A stretch of 64,000 nucleotides of DNA from contig NC_061796.1 of the NCBI RefSeq assembly GCF_021462225.1, positions 47,513,891 to 47,577,890 of the forward strand, read 5' to 3'. Below are positions 51,593 through 62,378 of the stretch, in pieces; positions within the stretch are counted from its first letter, which is position 1; each line of letters starts with the position of its first letter. Source of the stretch: Girardinichthys multiradiatus (lineage: Eukaryota; Chordata; Actinopteri; Cyprinodontiformes; Goodeidae). Below the pieces are notes generated by a model. It saw only the letters and a program-made list of their open reading frames with translations. It was not told the DNA's origin and made no database searches. The translations under genes and the position numbers were made by a program.

Positions 51593-51830
51593 CAGCAAAC
51601 TGAAGGAGCCATACTAGTCCTGCCATGACCTTTAACCTGTTAACTCAGGCCTGTAGAGTCTGGGATGGAGCTCTTGGGTTTTTGATCATTTCTTTGAGCT
51701 TTACGCTCTGACCTTGGGCTGAACCTCACTCCTGGGAAGATTGGCAGTCGTCTGAGATGTTTTCCTCTTGGGAAGAATCTTCTCTGTAGAACGATGGACA
51801 GAAGATGGTTTAGAGATGGCCTGATAACCT
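51590..51830 (-). mobile_element. decayed Tc1-like fragment next to the 22-bp array
   Basis: The reverse complement reads 'gaagattcttcccaagagga' and 'gactgccaatcttcccagga', the same Tc1 linker region as at 27480-27520. The 22-bp array directly abuts it. Confidence 0.65.
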
Positions 51831-52169
51831 CAATAGAACCAGTGAGGATTCATTTTGTTTAATCAATTGTTTAGTTTAATCATTCACTTCTTCTGCATTT
51901 TATGTTGGTTATTGTTAATAATCACACAATGTAACATGTCGATCATATCGTAGGACCCGGTAACTACCAGATCTTTTTTTTCTATTATGTTGTGACATCT
52001 AAAAAGTTGTCCTTATGTTTTAATAACAATAATGATGTAGTCTGTAGGACTTAATCACTTCATCATTACTAAATCAGATTAAAATCAGCTGATTAAAAAG
52101 CTTAAAACTAGCTGCTCCTCGTAAAGTTTGAGATGCTTTTATTTTGATGGGTAACCTTCAGTGTTTCCG

Positions 52170-52639
52170 GTGTGTTGCGGGTAATTTACCTCAGCGGAAT
52201 GACGTCTGCGTTAGGTCCCGGTATAAACACGGGTGGTCCGGTGTCCTCGCCGTTATCGTCCGCCTTCAGCGCCTTTAACACGTACAGACCGGAGTCCTGT
52301 GTGTCCGGACGGACCCAGCAGACTGAAACCGACCCGGTCCTGCCGGACGTTTCCACAGTTCCCCCTCGTAGGAGCAGTTTTACAAGAAACTACGCAGTTC
52401 AGGCACAGGGCGGGAGTCCCACCGGGTTAGCGGCACTGATTACCCGTCCCGTCAGCAGCCCTGACTCCTGACCCGCTGGTTTCGGTTTTGTCCGGCTCTC
52501 ACTGGGAACAGAGGCGCCATGGAGCTTTGGTGGAGCCTTTCCCGGAGCTCCGACACCGTGAGGTAACCGGAGCGGGATCGGAGAGCCTCTCACAGCGGAC
52601 GGCAGCAACCTGTTGCTGGTTCCCGGTGACGCAGAGAGG
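52170..52639 (+). promoter_or_regulatory. CpG-rich adam15 promoter/5' UTR region
   Basis: A locally GC- and CpG-rich stretch (many CCGG, CGG and TCCG words) in otherwise AT-rich surroundings, immediately upstream of the adam15 start codon. Open frames across it are incidental. No TATA box seen. Confidence 0.55.
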
Positions 52640-52784
52640 ATGAGCGGCGCCGCCGGACCGCCGCTGCCGCTGGTGCTGCTACTGCTAGGCGGCCGTGCGG
52701 CGTTCACGGTCTGCAGGTCCCTGAACGCACCGCAGGATGGTGGCATTCTGCCTGTGGAGGTCCAGATGGATGATGCTCTGAGCG
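52640..52784 (+). CDS. adam15: adam15 exon 1 (signal peptide)
   Basis: ATG 52640; MSGAAGPPLPLVLLLLGGRA is a signal peptide. The exon ends MDDALS in phase 1 at a GTAGGG donor. It sits in the CpG-rich region. Confidence 0.8.
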
Positions 52785-55700
52785 GTAGGGATGCAGACTG
52801 ATGTGAAAGTTCTGATGATGATGAGTTTACTGGATATAACTAGAATCAACAATTTCTTTTACATTTTACATTTATTTTTTAACTCTTCTCTTTCATTCAA
52901 GATGTTAATTTTAGGAAGATGATAAGAAAACAGCCTTGGATCAATGTTAGTAATATTTATTATTTTATGGGTTCATCTCAATAAATTAGAATATTATTGA
53001 AAGTTAGTTGATTTTAGTAATTAAACCTACTCACAGAGGGATGCATTTCTAGTGCTTTCTGTTATTATGGCTTCCAGTTACGGACTAAAAGTATGTGGTT
53101 CTGCTGAGGTGTTCAGGAAGTCCAGCTTGCTTTAATAGCGGCCTGCAGCTCAACCAGAGTTTGTGGGTCTGGTGTCTCATCTTCCTCACCAACAGCCCAT
53201 AGGTTCTCTGTGGGGTTCAGGTTCAGGTCAGGCCAGTTTGCTGGTGTTGCCTTGGCGGTACAAGTACTTTGGCATTGTGGGCCGGTACCAAGTCCTGCTG
53301 GAAAATGAAATCAGCATTTCCATGAAGTGCTCTAAAAGGTCCTGGCAGATGGCTGCGTTCAATGTGGACTTCAGAAAACCTAGTGGACCAGAACCAGCAG
53401 ATGATATGGTACCCCAAACCATCACTGATTGATAACTTCATCCTGGAGCAACATGGATCCTGGGCCTCTCCAGTCTTCCTCCACACTCTGGGACGTTTGA
53501 AACGAAAGCGCTTTAACCCAGGGGAGGTGACAGCTGTAGCCCACGTTCTGGATCTTTCTGTGTGTTGGTTCTGAACGCTGCAGTCCACATCTTGTTAATC
53601 TTCTAGCTTTTAAACAGGTTTTGCTTCACAGTTCTGTCACGTCTGCAGTTATCCCAGCTGCTTGTGCACCTTTTTCTACCATACTTTTTCCTTCCACTCA
53701 ACTTTACATGAATCTGTTTGGAAACAGCACTCTGAACACCTTTTGTGGCTTCCCCTTCTTGTGAAGGGAGTCAGTGACTGTCTGCTGGACACCTATCCTG
53801 TCATTATCCATGGGAACATGGTGAAGTAGGACGAAATATGGTCCTAACACAACATTTCTGATGTAGTATTTTCATTTTCTGAGAAACTGGGATTTTATTT
53901 TACAGTAATCCAGAATAATAATAAAATGATTAAATGTATTTATTATAAATGAATGTTTCTGAATTGCTGAAATAAAATAACTTTTTCATGATATTGTAAT
54001 TTACTGAGTAGAATTGTGTAAAGTTCCCTCTGTTAACCTCCTAATGTGTATCTAAAATGATGAAGAATCCAGATATTTAAAGTAAAAGCAGAAATTTAAC
54101 AGTAAATGTTTGGTGGGATCTTCATCTCAGCCTGGCTGGAACCAGTAAGTGAGGTCAGGGTGCTGTGGAAGCTAACACCAGCTCCTTGTGTCTCTGTCTT
54201 CCAGGTGTGGACAGACTGAGACGTCCCTTCCTGGAGAAAACTCGTCCCTTCGTCCTGGTGGATGGACAGAGACGGAGTCTGGCTGAAGCTGTCCAGGTCA
54301 GAGCTGCTAAAGCGCTGGTGTTACTGGTTTCATTGGCTGGGTGGGACGAGGTTTCCACTGGTTTGTTTTGGTGTTGAACTGGTTTCGTTCTCAGGGTTTT
54401 TTGTGCTGTTGCTGGTTTATTGTTGCAAAGTTACATCATGCTCACTGATGTTTCCATCAGAGGGGTCCATTAGTGCCTCAGACCAGAAACCTTTGGACTT
54501 TCATACCAAAGCTGAACCACTAAACCACTAAACACTAAACTGAAATTCTTTTGAAGTTTATAATCATTTTATTTTCTAAGATTTCATTAAAATGTTATTA
54601 TTCATTCTACTACCTCCATCAAAATGAAAGTTGATAAGTTTCCCAGTTTGTTGCCATGGTTACCAGATGCGTTAATGCCAGGCTGAAGCGGCGATGGTTG
54701 GCCTGTGTGGAGGCCTGGTGGGAGTTTTGTCCTAGTTCAATCACAAGCTGTGACTCATACATTTCACCGTTGTACTCTGATGATTTATGCAAAGACAGAA
54801 GCAGAGTGATGTTGGATCGCCGACCTGGTCCAGTCCGACGGTGGCTCCGAACAGGATTTAATCTGCTGCGAGGAGCAGAGTTCCTGGCCAGCTGACGTAA
54901 ACAACATGGGTTCATATGGAGCCGTTTGGATCCGGTCAGAATTCAAATAAGTATTGATGAATGAATTTGGAAACGTTTAGGTGTTCCTGCAGCTGTTGCT
55001 AGTAAAATAATTATTACATAAAGACTAAATTAGGACCAATCAGAAGGGATCATTTTGAAGACAATAACCAGGTGGATAATGAAGAATGAAAGCTGCCAGT
55101 TTCCTTCAGTGAGAATCCAGACTGAAGCTTTCAGGAGCTTATTTTAGATTTTATCACAAAGCGCCACGACAGACAGGCTTGATTTAAAAGAGCCAAGTTC
55201 ATCTTGGAGGAGGAATCTGCCTCTTTACATTCTTCTGCCGGGCATTTGGGTTTCCTCCTGGTCAAAAGGCCGACCGTGGAGACGTGGTGACTGTTTGAGA
55301 GGAAGGAAGCCGTGCGTGGAGCGGTTTCACCGGCAGCTTCCTGCAGGAGCGCTGAGATCTGAACACGGGGAGGAGGGACGCTTCCTGCGCAGCTGATAGA
55401 AACTCTGAGATCATTTCCTGCAGAAACCCCCACCTCCCTCTGACTCCACCCTGCAGGGAGGAAACGAGGAGTCCAGGAGGAGAAAGTGGGAGAGACTCCA
55501 AACAGGGATTCTGTTGGAGTCCAAACCAGGAGACATGATTTAGCTCTGGAACCCAGGTCAAATCAACCAGCGTAGGAACATTTTCTTTTATTTCAACAAC
55601 TCTGGATGAGTTTAAAGCTCCAGATAAAGTTAAACAAGAAATGTGTTGGAAAATCGTTGAACTGGTTAAAAGTAAAGTTCTAGGAAGACTGGAGGGATTT

Positions 55701-58700
55701 GCATATTTCTTCCTCTGCAGAGCAGAATCAAGAAGCCAACCAAGGAGGAAGTCCAGGGAGCATCTTAAGACCCTCTGCATCGAGTAGCACCCCAAATGTT
55801 AGAAGATTTACGGTACATAGAAAATGAATGAAGGTGTTCAAATCCACCAGAGAATGAAGATAAGCCAGCAGGAAACGACATGCAGTCATGGTGTGTTTAA
55901 AAGGTTCGTTATGAACAGGAGTCACCGCCACCAAAAACACTGAAAGATTGGTCACAGATTGTTCTGTTTAGTTTAAAAGTTAAATAAAAGTTATGGAAAA
56001 TAAAAGTGTTCATCTGCTGAGGTTTTACTGTTAGTTTTTATGTTCTCTGTTCTTTAGCTTTAATTTGGTTTGATGCAGAAACACAAACGTCTCCTGCAGA
56101 CGGACGCAACCAGGAAGCTCATTAATACGGGAAAAACCCACTTATAAGCCGTTCTCTGGTTAAATGTAATGAAGTCTTCTCAGTGGTCGCTGCCTCAGCT
56201 GCTGCACTTCGATTGGTGCGGCTGTCATTTAGTGAAGCTCCTTCTGCTTCCTGGCTCATCATAAACCACATCTACGAAGGTGCTTCTGCTCCACCAGGCG
56301 AGATCTTTTCTCCCTCCAAGTGGGAGCCCCGCCCTGAGCGTCTGCAGCGCTGACACCATTGAAAATCCGGGTGGAGACATGACCTCACTGCAGGCAGAGT
56401 GAGAATCGGCTCGGTACGTCGTTACGGCCAGCAGCTGATTAAATCCAGCTGCTTCAGCTCTGACAAACATCTGGCTGCATGTTTGAGAGCATGCAGGCCT
56501 CCATGCACCACGTCTTCCTGGTTTTACGCTGGAGGAGAACATCTGATAACAGAAGACAAGCAGGAGGTTTTTACCGTCATCATCATCAGCAGCTGAGGGG
56601 TTTCATGTAAATGAGATCCAGTTATTTTGGACCCACTTTGGCTCAAAAACAGAACCCAGGAGCTTTTCTCTGCTCCGATACCTGGTATCTTTCCTTATTT
56701 GTCCACCACTCTACTGGATCACTTCCTGAAGTAATAAGGAAAGTTTGCAACAATTGTTCTGCAGAATTTACAAAGTTCTAGCTGTGTAGTTTTAGTAAAT
56801 GAAGATGATCCAACAATGAAGAAATCACTCTCAGCTTAATCCACCTGTATATTACCTGGACCAATCAGAGGTGTGATGACTTTTTCCTCTGAGTCGGATC
56901 CAGCTGGACCAATCATGACACAACACCCCCCCACCACACCCATCCGGCACCAGTCCAGAGTACAGGCAGGGTGGGGAAACCAAACACGCCTCAGAGAGGA
57001 ATTGTGTTTGGATTAAGGGAATACTCCACCCAAAACCATTATTTATGGGATCAAACACTGGGGCCTGAGTCCGGGAGGTTCTGATGTTCTGCTGCTGCTC
57101 AATTAAAACATCTGACTTGATGCCGCAGTGCAGTAAATGAGAAAAAGTATCCAGTTCGATACTTGTTATAAATGCAGTGAAGTTCGGGTGGTTAAAAACC
57201 GTCATAGATGGAACGAGGCCTTGGCTTCCACTAAGAGTCACAATAAGTTACAGTCAGACAGTTCAATTCTTGTTAAGTAATTAAGTACACCCTTGTACAG
57301 GTCTTTAAACTTAAACATTCCTGTAAAACATGACATTCCCGCCCAGCAATGGAAACGGTGAAGTTATATTTAATTATAAACACGTAATAATTCAGTAATA
57401 TCATATACAGTTAAATTTAAACAATATGGATGCCATCTGTTGGATGAAGAAGACCAGTAAAGTAAACTGGTGATGCACCAATTGATCAGGTCTGACTCAC
57501 CATCTGCTGCTCAAATACTAAACAAAATCCCTTTTTTCCCATTTCCATTAAATGCATCACAGCTTCCCAGTTGTTCAACACATAATCTCTGATGCTCTGT
57601 TCCCAGCTCAAGGAATTCCTTCATTGGTTGGTTTCTTTGAAGGAACCTGCTGAACATTTTTCATAATTCATGCTCAGTGTCTGTCATGGACAAAATATCC
57701 TGATATTTTTGTCCATTTTGAACGGTTTGGATAATTATCGTGATGCAAAGAGTCCAGTTTGTAAGACATAACCTGTTTCAACACAAACTGAAGTAAAAGA
57801 TTGGAAAATAATTCGAATAATTACATTACCATAAACTAAACACACAATTTCTATAAACATTGCTGGATGTTATTAATTAGTCAGGTAAAAAAGGTTTATT
57901 TGCATCTTGTTGTTGTTTGTGTTTGAGGAGGAGGAGGAGGAGGAGGAGGAGGGGGTTGGCCATGCGGTATCTATTTGGTCATGTGATGGTGATTAAATGT
58001 GGTAATATTTCCAATTCTCTGTCTTAGATTTGATTTAGTTGCATCCTAAATTAGTTTATTTGATCATTTGTTGCTTCCTCTGTGGTCTTGGAGCTGTCAT
58101 GTTTTCTGTGTTTTGTAGTTCTGGCTGAACGATTCAGATGATGTTATGCTGTGATAAAACTACAAGACCCACGATGCATTGCTGCAAACCATTCTGACAC
58201 TCAGCTGTCCCCATGAAGCTTGAAACAAATGTTGCTGCTATAAGTTGCTTGTTGTTGGAGCTTTATGGAGCTCACTAACATATTATAGAAGTTATGAAGG
58301 TCAGTTAATAACTAAGTAAAGTTGTTTGTGTTTCATGTAGGTGTTCATCTGAAATATTAATAGTCTTAAATGAACTGGCAGAAACACTTAAAAAAACTTA
58401 CATATTCATATCAAATCTTCTTTTTATTTATTTCTTCCCATAAAGGGAACTTTTGTGAAATTCCTGCATTTAACTCAATATTATCTGGTTATCATCAGTT
58501 TACTACCACACTTATGTCATGAGAAAAATAGGCATATTTTTCATTGTTTCCCTTTAGCATCACTGTGGTAATTACATGTTATTGTCTGATTATTTCTCCT
58601 TTATTAACACATTGTTACCACGATATAAAGAAGCTAATATAGTCCTGGACTTTATGGCAGTAATGCAAATAAAAACCAAACTAAAAAAATGTGTAAATAT

Positions 58701-61700
58701 TTAAAATACATGAATTTCTCAGCTGCTCAGATTAGAATAACAGAGACTTTAAAAAACGTCAGCCCTGCGTGTTTTCTCCGAGCTCCAGTTCATCAGTAGA
58801 TGTTTGCTCCAGCAGAGATCTACCAGGAGAAGCTGTTGGAGAGACCTTCAGCATGAAGGTGAAACGAAGCACTTTGACTCCTTCAGCAGGAACTCTGCTG
58901 GGAGATAGGTGCAACTCTGACTCCTTCACTTCCTGCAGAGCTGCGAGGAGACGCTGGGCAGGAAGTATCTCCTCTTCAAGGAGCAGAAGCTTTACCAGAG
59001 AGGAAGGCCGTCTGATTGGATGACGGATGCACTCAGCCACACCCACATCCTCAGTGACCAGGAATGAAGAAGTGATATTTTTACTGCTTAAACTGTGATT
59101 CACTCCTCAGTTCTTCATATTTTCCATCCAAGCAGCCAGACTCTCATGTGATCTTCAAAACTGGTTTGGATCAGCTGTTCTTTGGGCTTTCAGGAGGTTC
59201 CTGAGCTTTTCTTTAGACTTTAGCTGCTTTTTTACTCAAGGCTTCTAACAACAGCCTTCTCAGATAACTCCAGGTGCTGACTGTTAGTATCAAGCCGACT
59301 TGTTTTCTTCTCATTTGCACATTATTCATCAGATTAGTTATTAATCGCTCATTCTATTTTAGTTAAACCACCCAGAATCCTGAGCTGCATCACCCTCAAT
59401 GTCACATGACCAAACAGATAACCCCCCCCCCCAAACACACACACACACACACACAAATCATAGTTTTATTTTACTATAAACATTTCATGTAGAGCTGGTT
59501 GATATCAGGGAAATAAATGATTGCAGTTCTGTTGGTGCTGACTGTGTTCATGTTTCTATCCATATGAAACACTGATGATGAAATGGTTCTGGCTCCAACG
59601 CTCCAGAGTCTCCACCGCTCTCCATGGGCTTTAGCGCCTCAGTAACCTAAACATGGATGAGGTGTGGGAGGTAGGTTCTGTTAACGTCAGCAGCTGGATG
59701 AACTTTAACTTTATGCAGAGTAGGAATAGGTGACACAACCTATCAAATACTGGATCCAAGCAGTAGGTTGCGGTCGCAGCATTACACACAGGTGCAGCTC
59801 CACCTTCATTGTTAAGTTGGTCTATTTTTTATCTTACCCAGAAAGGAGGAAAAAGGGATTTTATTGGTATTTATGTTGTGGTTCTTAGGCAGAAATTGGA
59901 TCACGGGTACCAGGAGGTCAGAGATTTATAAACTCTGATTGGTGCATCTCTAGCAGCAATCTTGACTTCTCCACCAAATGAAACTCTTCTTTAACAGAAA
60001 GAAACCTGCTGAACCAGAAACTGGCTTAGTGTGAGAGGTCTTCTGCCACAACCGACCGGGTCTGAGCAGACCCGAAGCACTGATTTAGGAGAACTCTCTA
60101 TGTCTCTCATCTAGGAGACAAAGCCAGCTAAGCATCACGAGGGACACAGTCAAATGCTTTCTCCAGGTCCACAAAACACACGTGGACCGGTTGGGCAAAC
60201 TTCCATAAACCCTCGAGTACCCTGTAGAGGGTATAGAGCTGGTCCAGTGTTCCACGGCCGGGACGAAAACCACACTGCTCCTCCTGAAGCCGAGGTTAGA
60301 CTATCGGTCGGACTCTCCTCTCCAATACCCTGGCGTAGGCCTTACCAGGGAGGCTGAGGAGTGTGATCCCCTGTAGTTGGAACACACCCTCCGGTCCCCC
60401 TTCTTATGAAGGGGGACCACCACCCCAGTCTGCCAGTCCAGAGGCACTGTCCCCGACCGCCACGCAATGTTGAAGAGGCGTGTCAACCATGACAGCCCTA
60501 CAACATCCAGACATTTGAGGTACTCAGGGCGGATCTCATCCAACCCTGAAGCCTTGCCACCGCGGAGCTTTTTAACCACCTCGGTGACTTCAGCCTGGGT
60601 GATGAAAGAGTCCAACCCCGAGTCCCCAGCCTCTGTTTCCACCAGGGAATGCGTGATGGCAGGATTGAGGAGATCCTCGAAGTACTCCTTCCACCACCCG
60701 ATAATGTCCCCAGTCGAGGTCAGCAGCTCCCACCCCCACTATAAACAGTGTTGGCGAAGCACTGCTTCCACCTCCTGAGGCGCCGGACGGTTTGCCAGAA
60801 TCGTTTCGAGGCCAACCGGTAGTCCTTCTCCATGGTTTCACCGAACTCCTCCCAGGCCCGAGTTTTTGCCTCTGCCACAGGATTCATCTCTTTGGAACTA
60901 AATTCCTGTGGTTATCACTGGTGCCTTGCAGCAAGACGGTTGCTGGTTTAATCCCCGCCCGCCTCTATTTGCATAGAGTTTTAATGTAGTGATGGGCAGA
61001 TAAGGCCTTGTTGGGTCTATGGCACGTTTTCCAAACTGTTGAAACTGTGTTGCTGTATCACTTGCAGGGACATCTGCTGGATTTAAAAAGTCATTGCAGG
61101 CAAATTCAATAAAGACTGGTAAACAGACTCCTCCTCCTGCTCCTTTTTCTCCTCATACCTTTGGTTAATCATGGTCTTGACAGCCCAAAATTTATAACAC
61201 AAATGGAGAAGAATAATGAATGAAAGCACATAACATGCATATACTTTGTTAACATGTATAACACCCATTCATCAGTTTGTTTCACGTACCTTTCTGCTTG
61301 GCAGAACATATGAGGGCTCAAGGAGTTGGAGCAGCTCTCTGAACGCCTCATCTTCCACAAGGCTCAGCGGTTGACAATCTGTAAGGATCATATTCACTAA
61401 AGCCTCATCAGTTACCTGCTTTCTGGAAACACCAGGGTTCATCACGGGGGTGTTAACTGGTTCTTCCCTCTCATGCCGGGGCATGATGATGCTTCAGCAT
61501 GGTGGAAGTGCTCCGGTTACAGTAAGACAGCACCTGGGAGCAAATCCTACATTTCACCTACAATAGAAATAAAACTTCATCCATGTAAACTAATTCAAAT
61601 ATTCTATAGAAAGGAATAGGAATAATCCGAAAGAAAACTGATCAAAAGAGGAAATGAGAACGGAATAATGATTGACCTTATTCTCCGTGACCACCAAGGA

Positions 61701-62378
61701 CCACTGATGACCCCTCACCTTGACCCGGCTAGGACAAGTGGGTTTAGACAATGGATGAATGAAACTATGAGATCTTTGGGAATCTGGACACTACAAGTGT
61801 TATTGTGGCCCTGATGTAACCTTTGACCCTCATTTGGAGGTTCTGGGAAGGCATCTGTGCTGGTTCTGACCCATTTTCTTTCTTATTTCATGTGTTTTTA
61901 TCAGCTCAGTGTATAAGGCAGCAGTTGTTCCCGTGTGTTCTCAGGATGGTCACCCCGACAGGCTGCAGTGTGGGCTGGAGGTGGAAGGACGGCTCCTCCT
62001 GCTGGACCTGGAGAAGAACCAGTGAGTTCCAGTAACACTGCAGAACATTTTCATACAGCACTGGAACTCTGCCTCTGTCTCCGCTCATTAGGACTGAACA
62101 TTAAGCCTGCGTGTTTTCCTCTGCAGCAACCTGCTGCCCAAACTTCCCGACATCTTCTTCTATCTCACCAATGGCACTGGAGTGTCTGCAGCCAACCCTG
62201 TGGTGAGTCAGTAAACGCATCGCGTCAGGACGCCTCCGTCGGCCCGCCTCTGTTGGCTTTTCCAGCTGTGACAGATGCTGCTGTGTTTGTGTCGTCTGCA
62301 GACTCACTGTTATTATCACGGCAGCGTCCGAGGATTCCCGCAGTCCAGAGTGGCTCTGAGCACCTGCTCCGGACTCCG
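52640..62378 (+). CDS. adam15: adam15, 5' part (exons 1-5; continues off right edge)
   Basis: Five phase-consistent exons (about 156 codons) encode an N-terminal signal peptide (hydrophobic residues about 8-22) and the start of an ADAM prodomain, with LQCGLEVEGRLLLLDLEKNH, LLPKLPDIFFYLTNGTG, THCYYHGSVRGFPQSRVALS and TCSGLR. The metalloprotease, disintegrin and later domains must lie beyond 64000. ADAMs of this type are membrane-anchored adhesion/metalloprotease proteins. The family is clear from the prodomain. Assignment to ADAM15 rests mainly on its place next to dcst1, as in mammals; ADAM8/12/19/33-type prodomains look similar. Confidence 0.82.
52975..54010 (-). mobile_element. decayed Tc1/mariner element in adam15 intron 1
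   Basis: Inverted ends 'ctcaataaattagaatatta' and 'catgatattgtaatttactg' bracket a minus-strand transposase remnant. Segments LEHFMEMLISFSSRTWYRPT, ISSAGSGPLGFLKSTLNAAI and [16 protein letters not shown] parallel the DD34E transposase of the long-TIR copies. Many stops and frameshifts. Confidence 0.75.
54205..54296 (+). CDS. adam15: adam15 exon 2
   Basis: TTCCAG acceptor and GTCAGA donor; phase 1 in, 0 out. Encodes RRPFLEKTRPFVLVDGQRRS and ends EAVQ. Confidence 0.78.
57926..57954. repeat. (GGA)n microsatellite
   Basis: About nine GAG/GGA triplets ending in a G run. Confidence 0.9.
59095..59225. repeat. dispersed repeat, copy B
   Basis: 'gattcactcctcagttcttc', 'tttccatccaagcagccaga' and 'ctggtttggatcagctgttc' parallel 26514-26640 in order and orientation. 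Confidence 0.6.
60085..60870 (-). mobile_element. non-LTR retrotransposon reverse-transcriptase fragment
   Basis: The minus strand encodes LRGGKASGLDEIRPEYLKCL, LSWLTRLFNIAWRSGTVPLD and WQTGVVVPLHKKGDRRVCSN (RT fingers). After a frameshift near 60400 come motifs for PGRGTLDQLYTLYRVLEG and the FVDLEKAFDCV region at about 60140-60300. Truncated at both ends. A common fish LINE fragment whose clade I cannot fix. In adam15 intron 2. Confidence 0.8.
61083..61560 (-). pseudogene. ZBED/hAT transposase N-terminal fragment with apparent intron
   Basis: Minus strand. VKCRICSQVLSYCNRSTSTM then LKHHH (BED zinc finger, about 61480-61557) is followed by a frame break at 61480. EALVNMILTDCQPLSLVEDE and AFRELLQLLEPSYVLPSRK (61272-61420) come next, typical of hAT/ZBED proteins. 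At 'cagaaag|gtacgtg' there is a donor-like site, and an acceptor-like 'gctgtcaag|acc' near 61180 restores SRK|TMINQRYEEKKEQEEE. The rest of the transposase is missing. Confidence 0.65.
61945..62021 (+). CDS. adam15: adam15 exon 3
   Basis: TTCTCAG acceptor and GTGAGT donor; phase 0 in, 2 out. Encodes DGHPDRLQCGLEVEGRLLLL followed by DLEKN, the typical ADAM prodomain strand. Confidence 0.88.
62127..62202 (+). CDS. adam15: adam15 exon 4
   Basis: CTGCAG acceptor and GTGAGT donor; phase 2 in, 0 out. Encodes NLLPKLPDIFFYLTNGTGVS and ends ANPV. Confidence 0.88.
62302..62378 (+). CDS. adam15: adam15 exon 5
   Basis: CTGCAG acceptor and GTTAGT donor; phase 0 in, 2 out. Encodes THCYYHGSVRGFPQSRVALS and TCSGLR, the conserved prodomain motif. 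Confidence 0.9.

Larger units (their letters stand above)
54297..60080. other. adam15 intron 2, first 5.8 kb
   Basis: No exon recognised. Contains a short GGA repeat at 57926-57954 and copy B of a dispersed repeat at 59095-59225. A 114-codon minus frame at 58759-59103 shows no recognised domain. Confidence 0.5.

Noticed and set aside
52172..52471. 99-aa frame upstream of adam15
   Set aside because: Lies in CpG-rich promoter/5' UTR sequence, with no similarity recognised and the opposite strand equally open.
58759..59103. 114-aa minus-strand frame in adam15 intron 2
   Set aside because: No domain, no splice or promoter context, and overlapped by a dispersed repeat at its right end.
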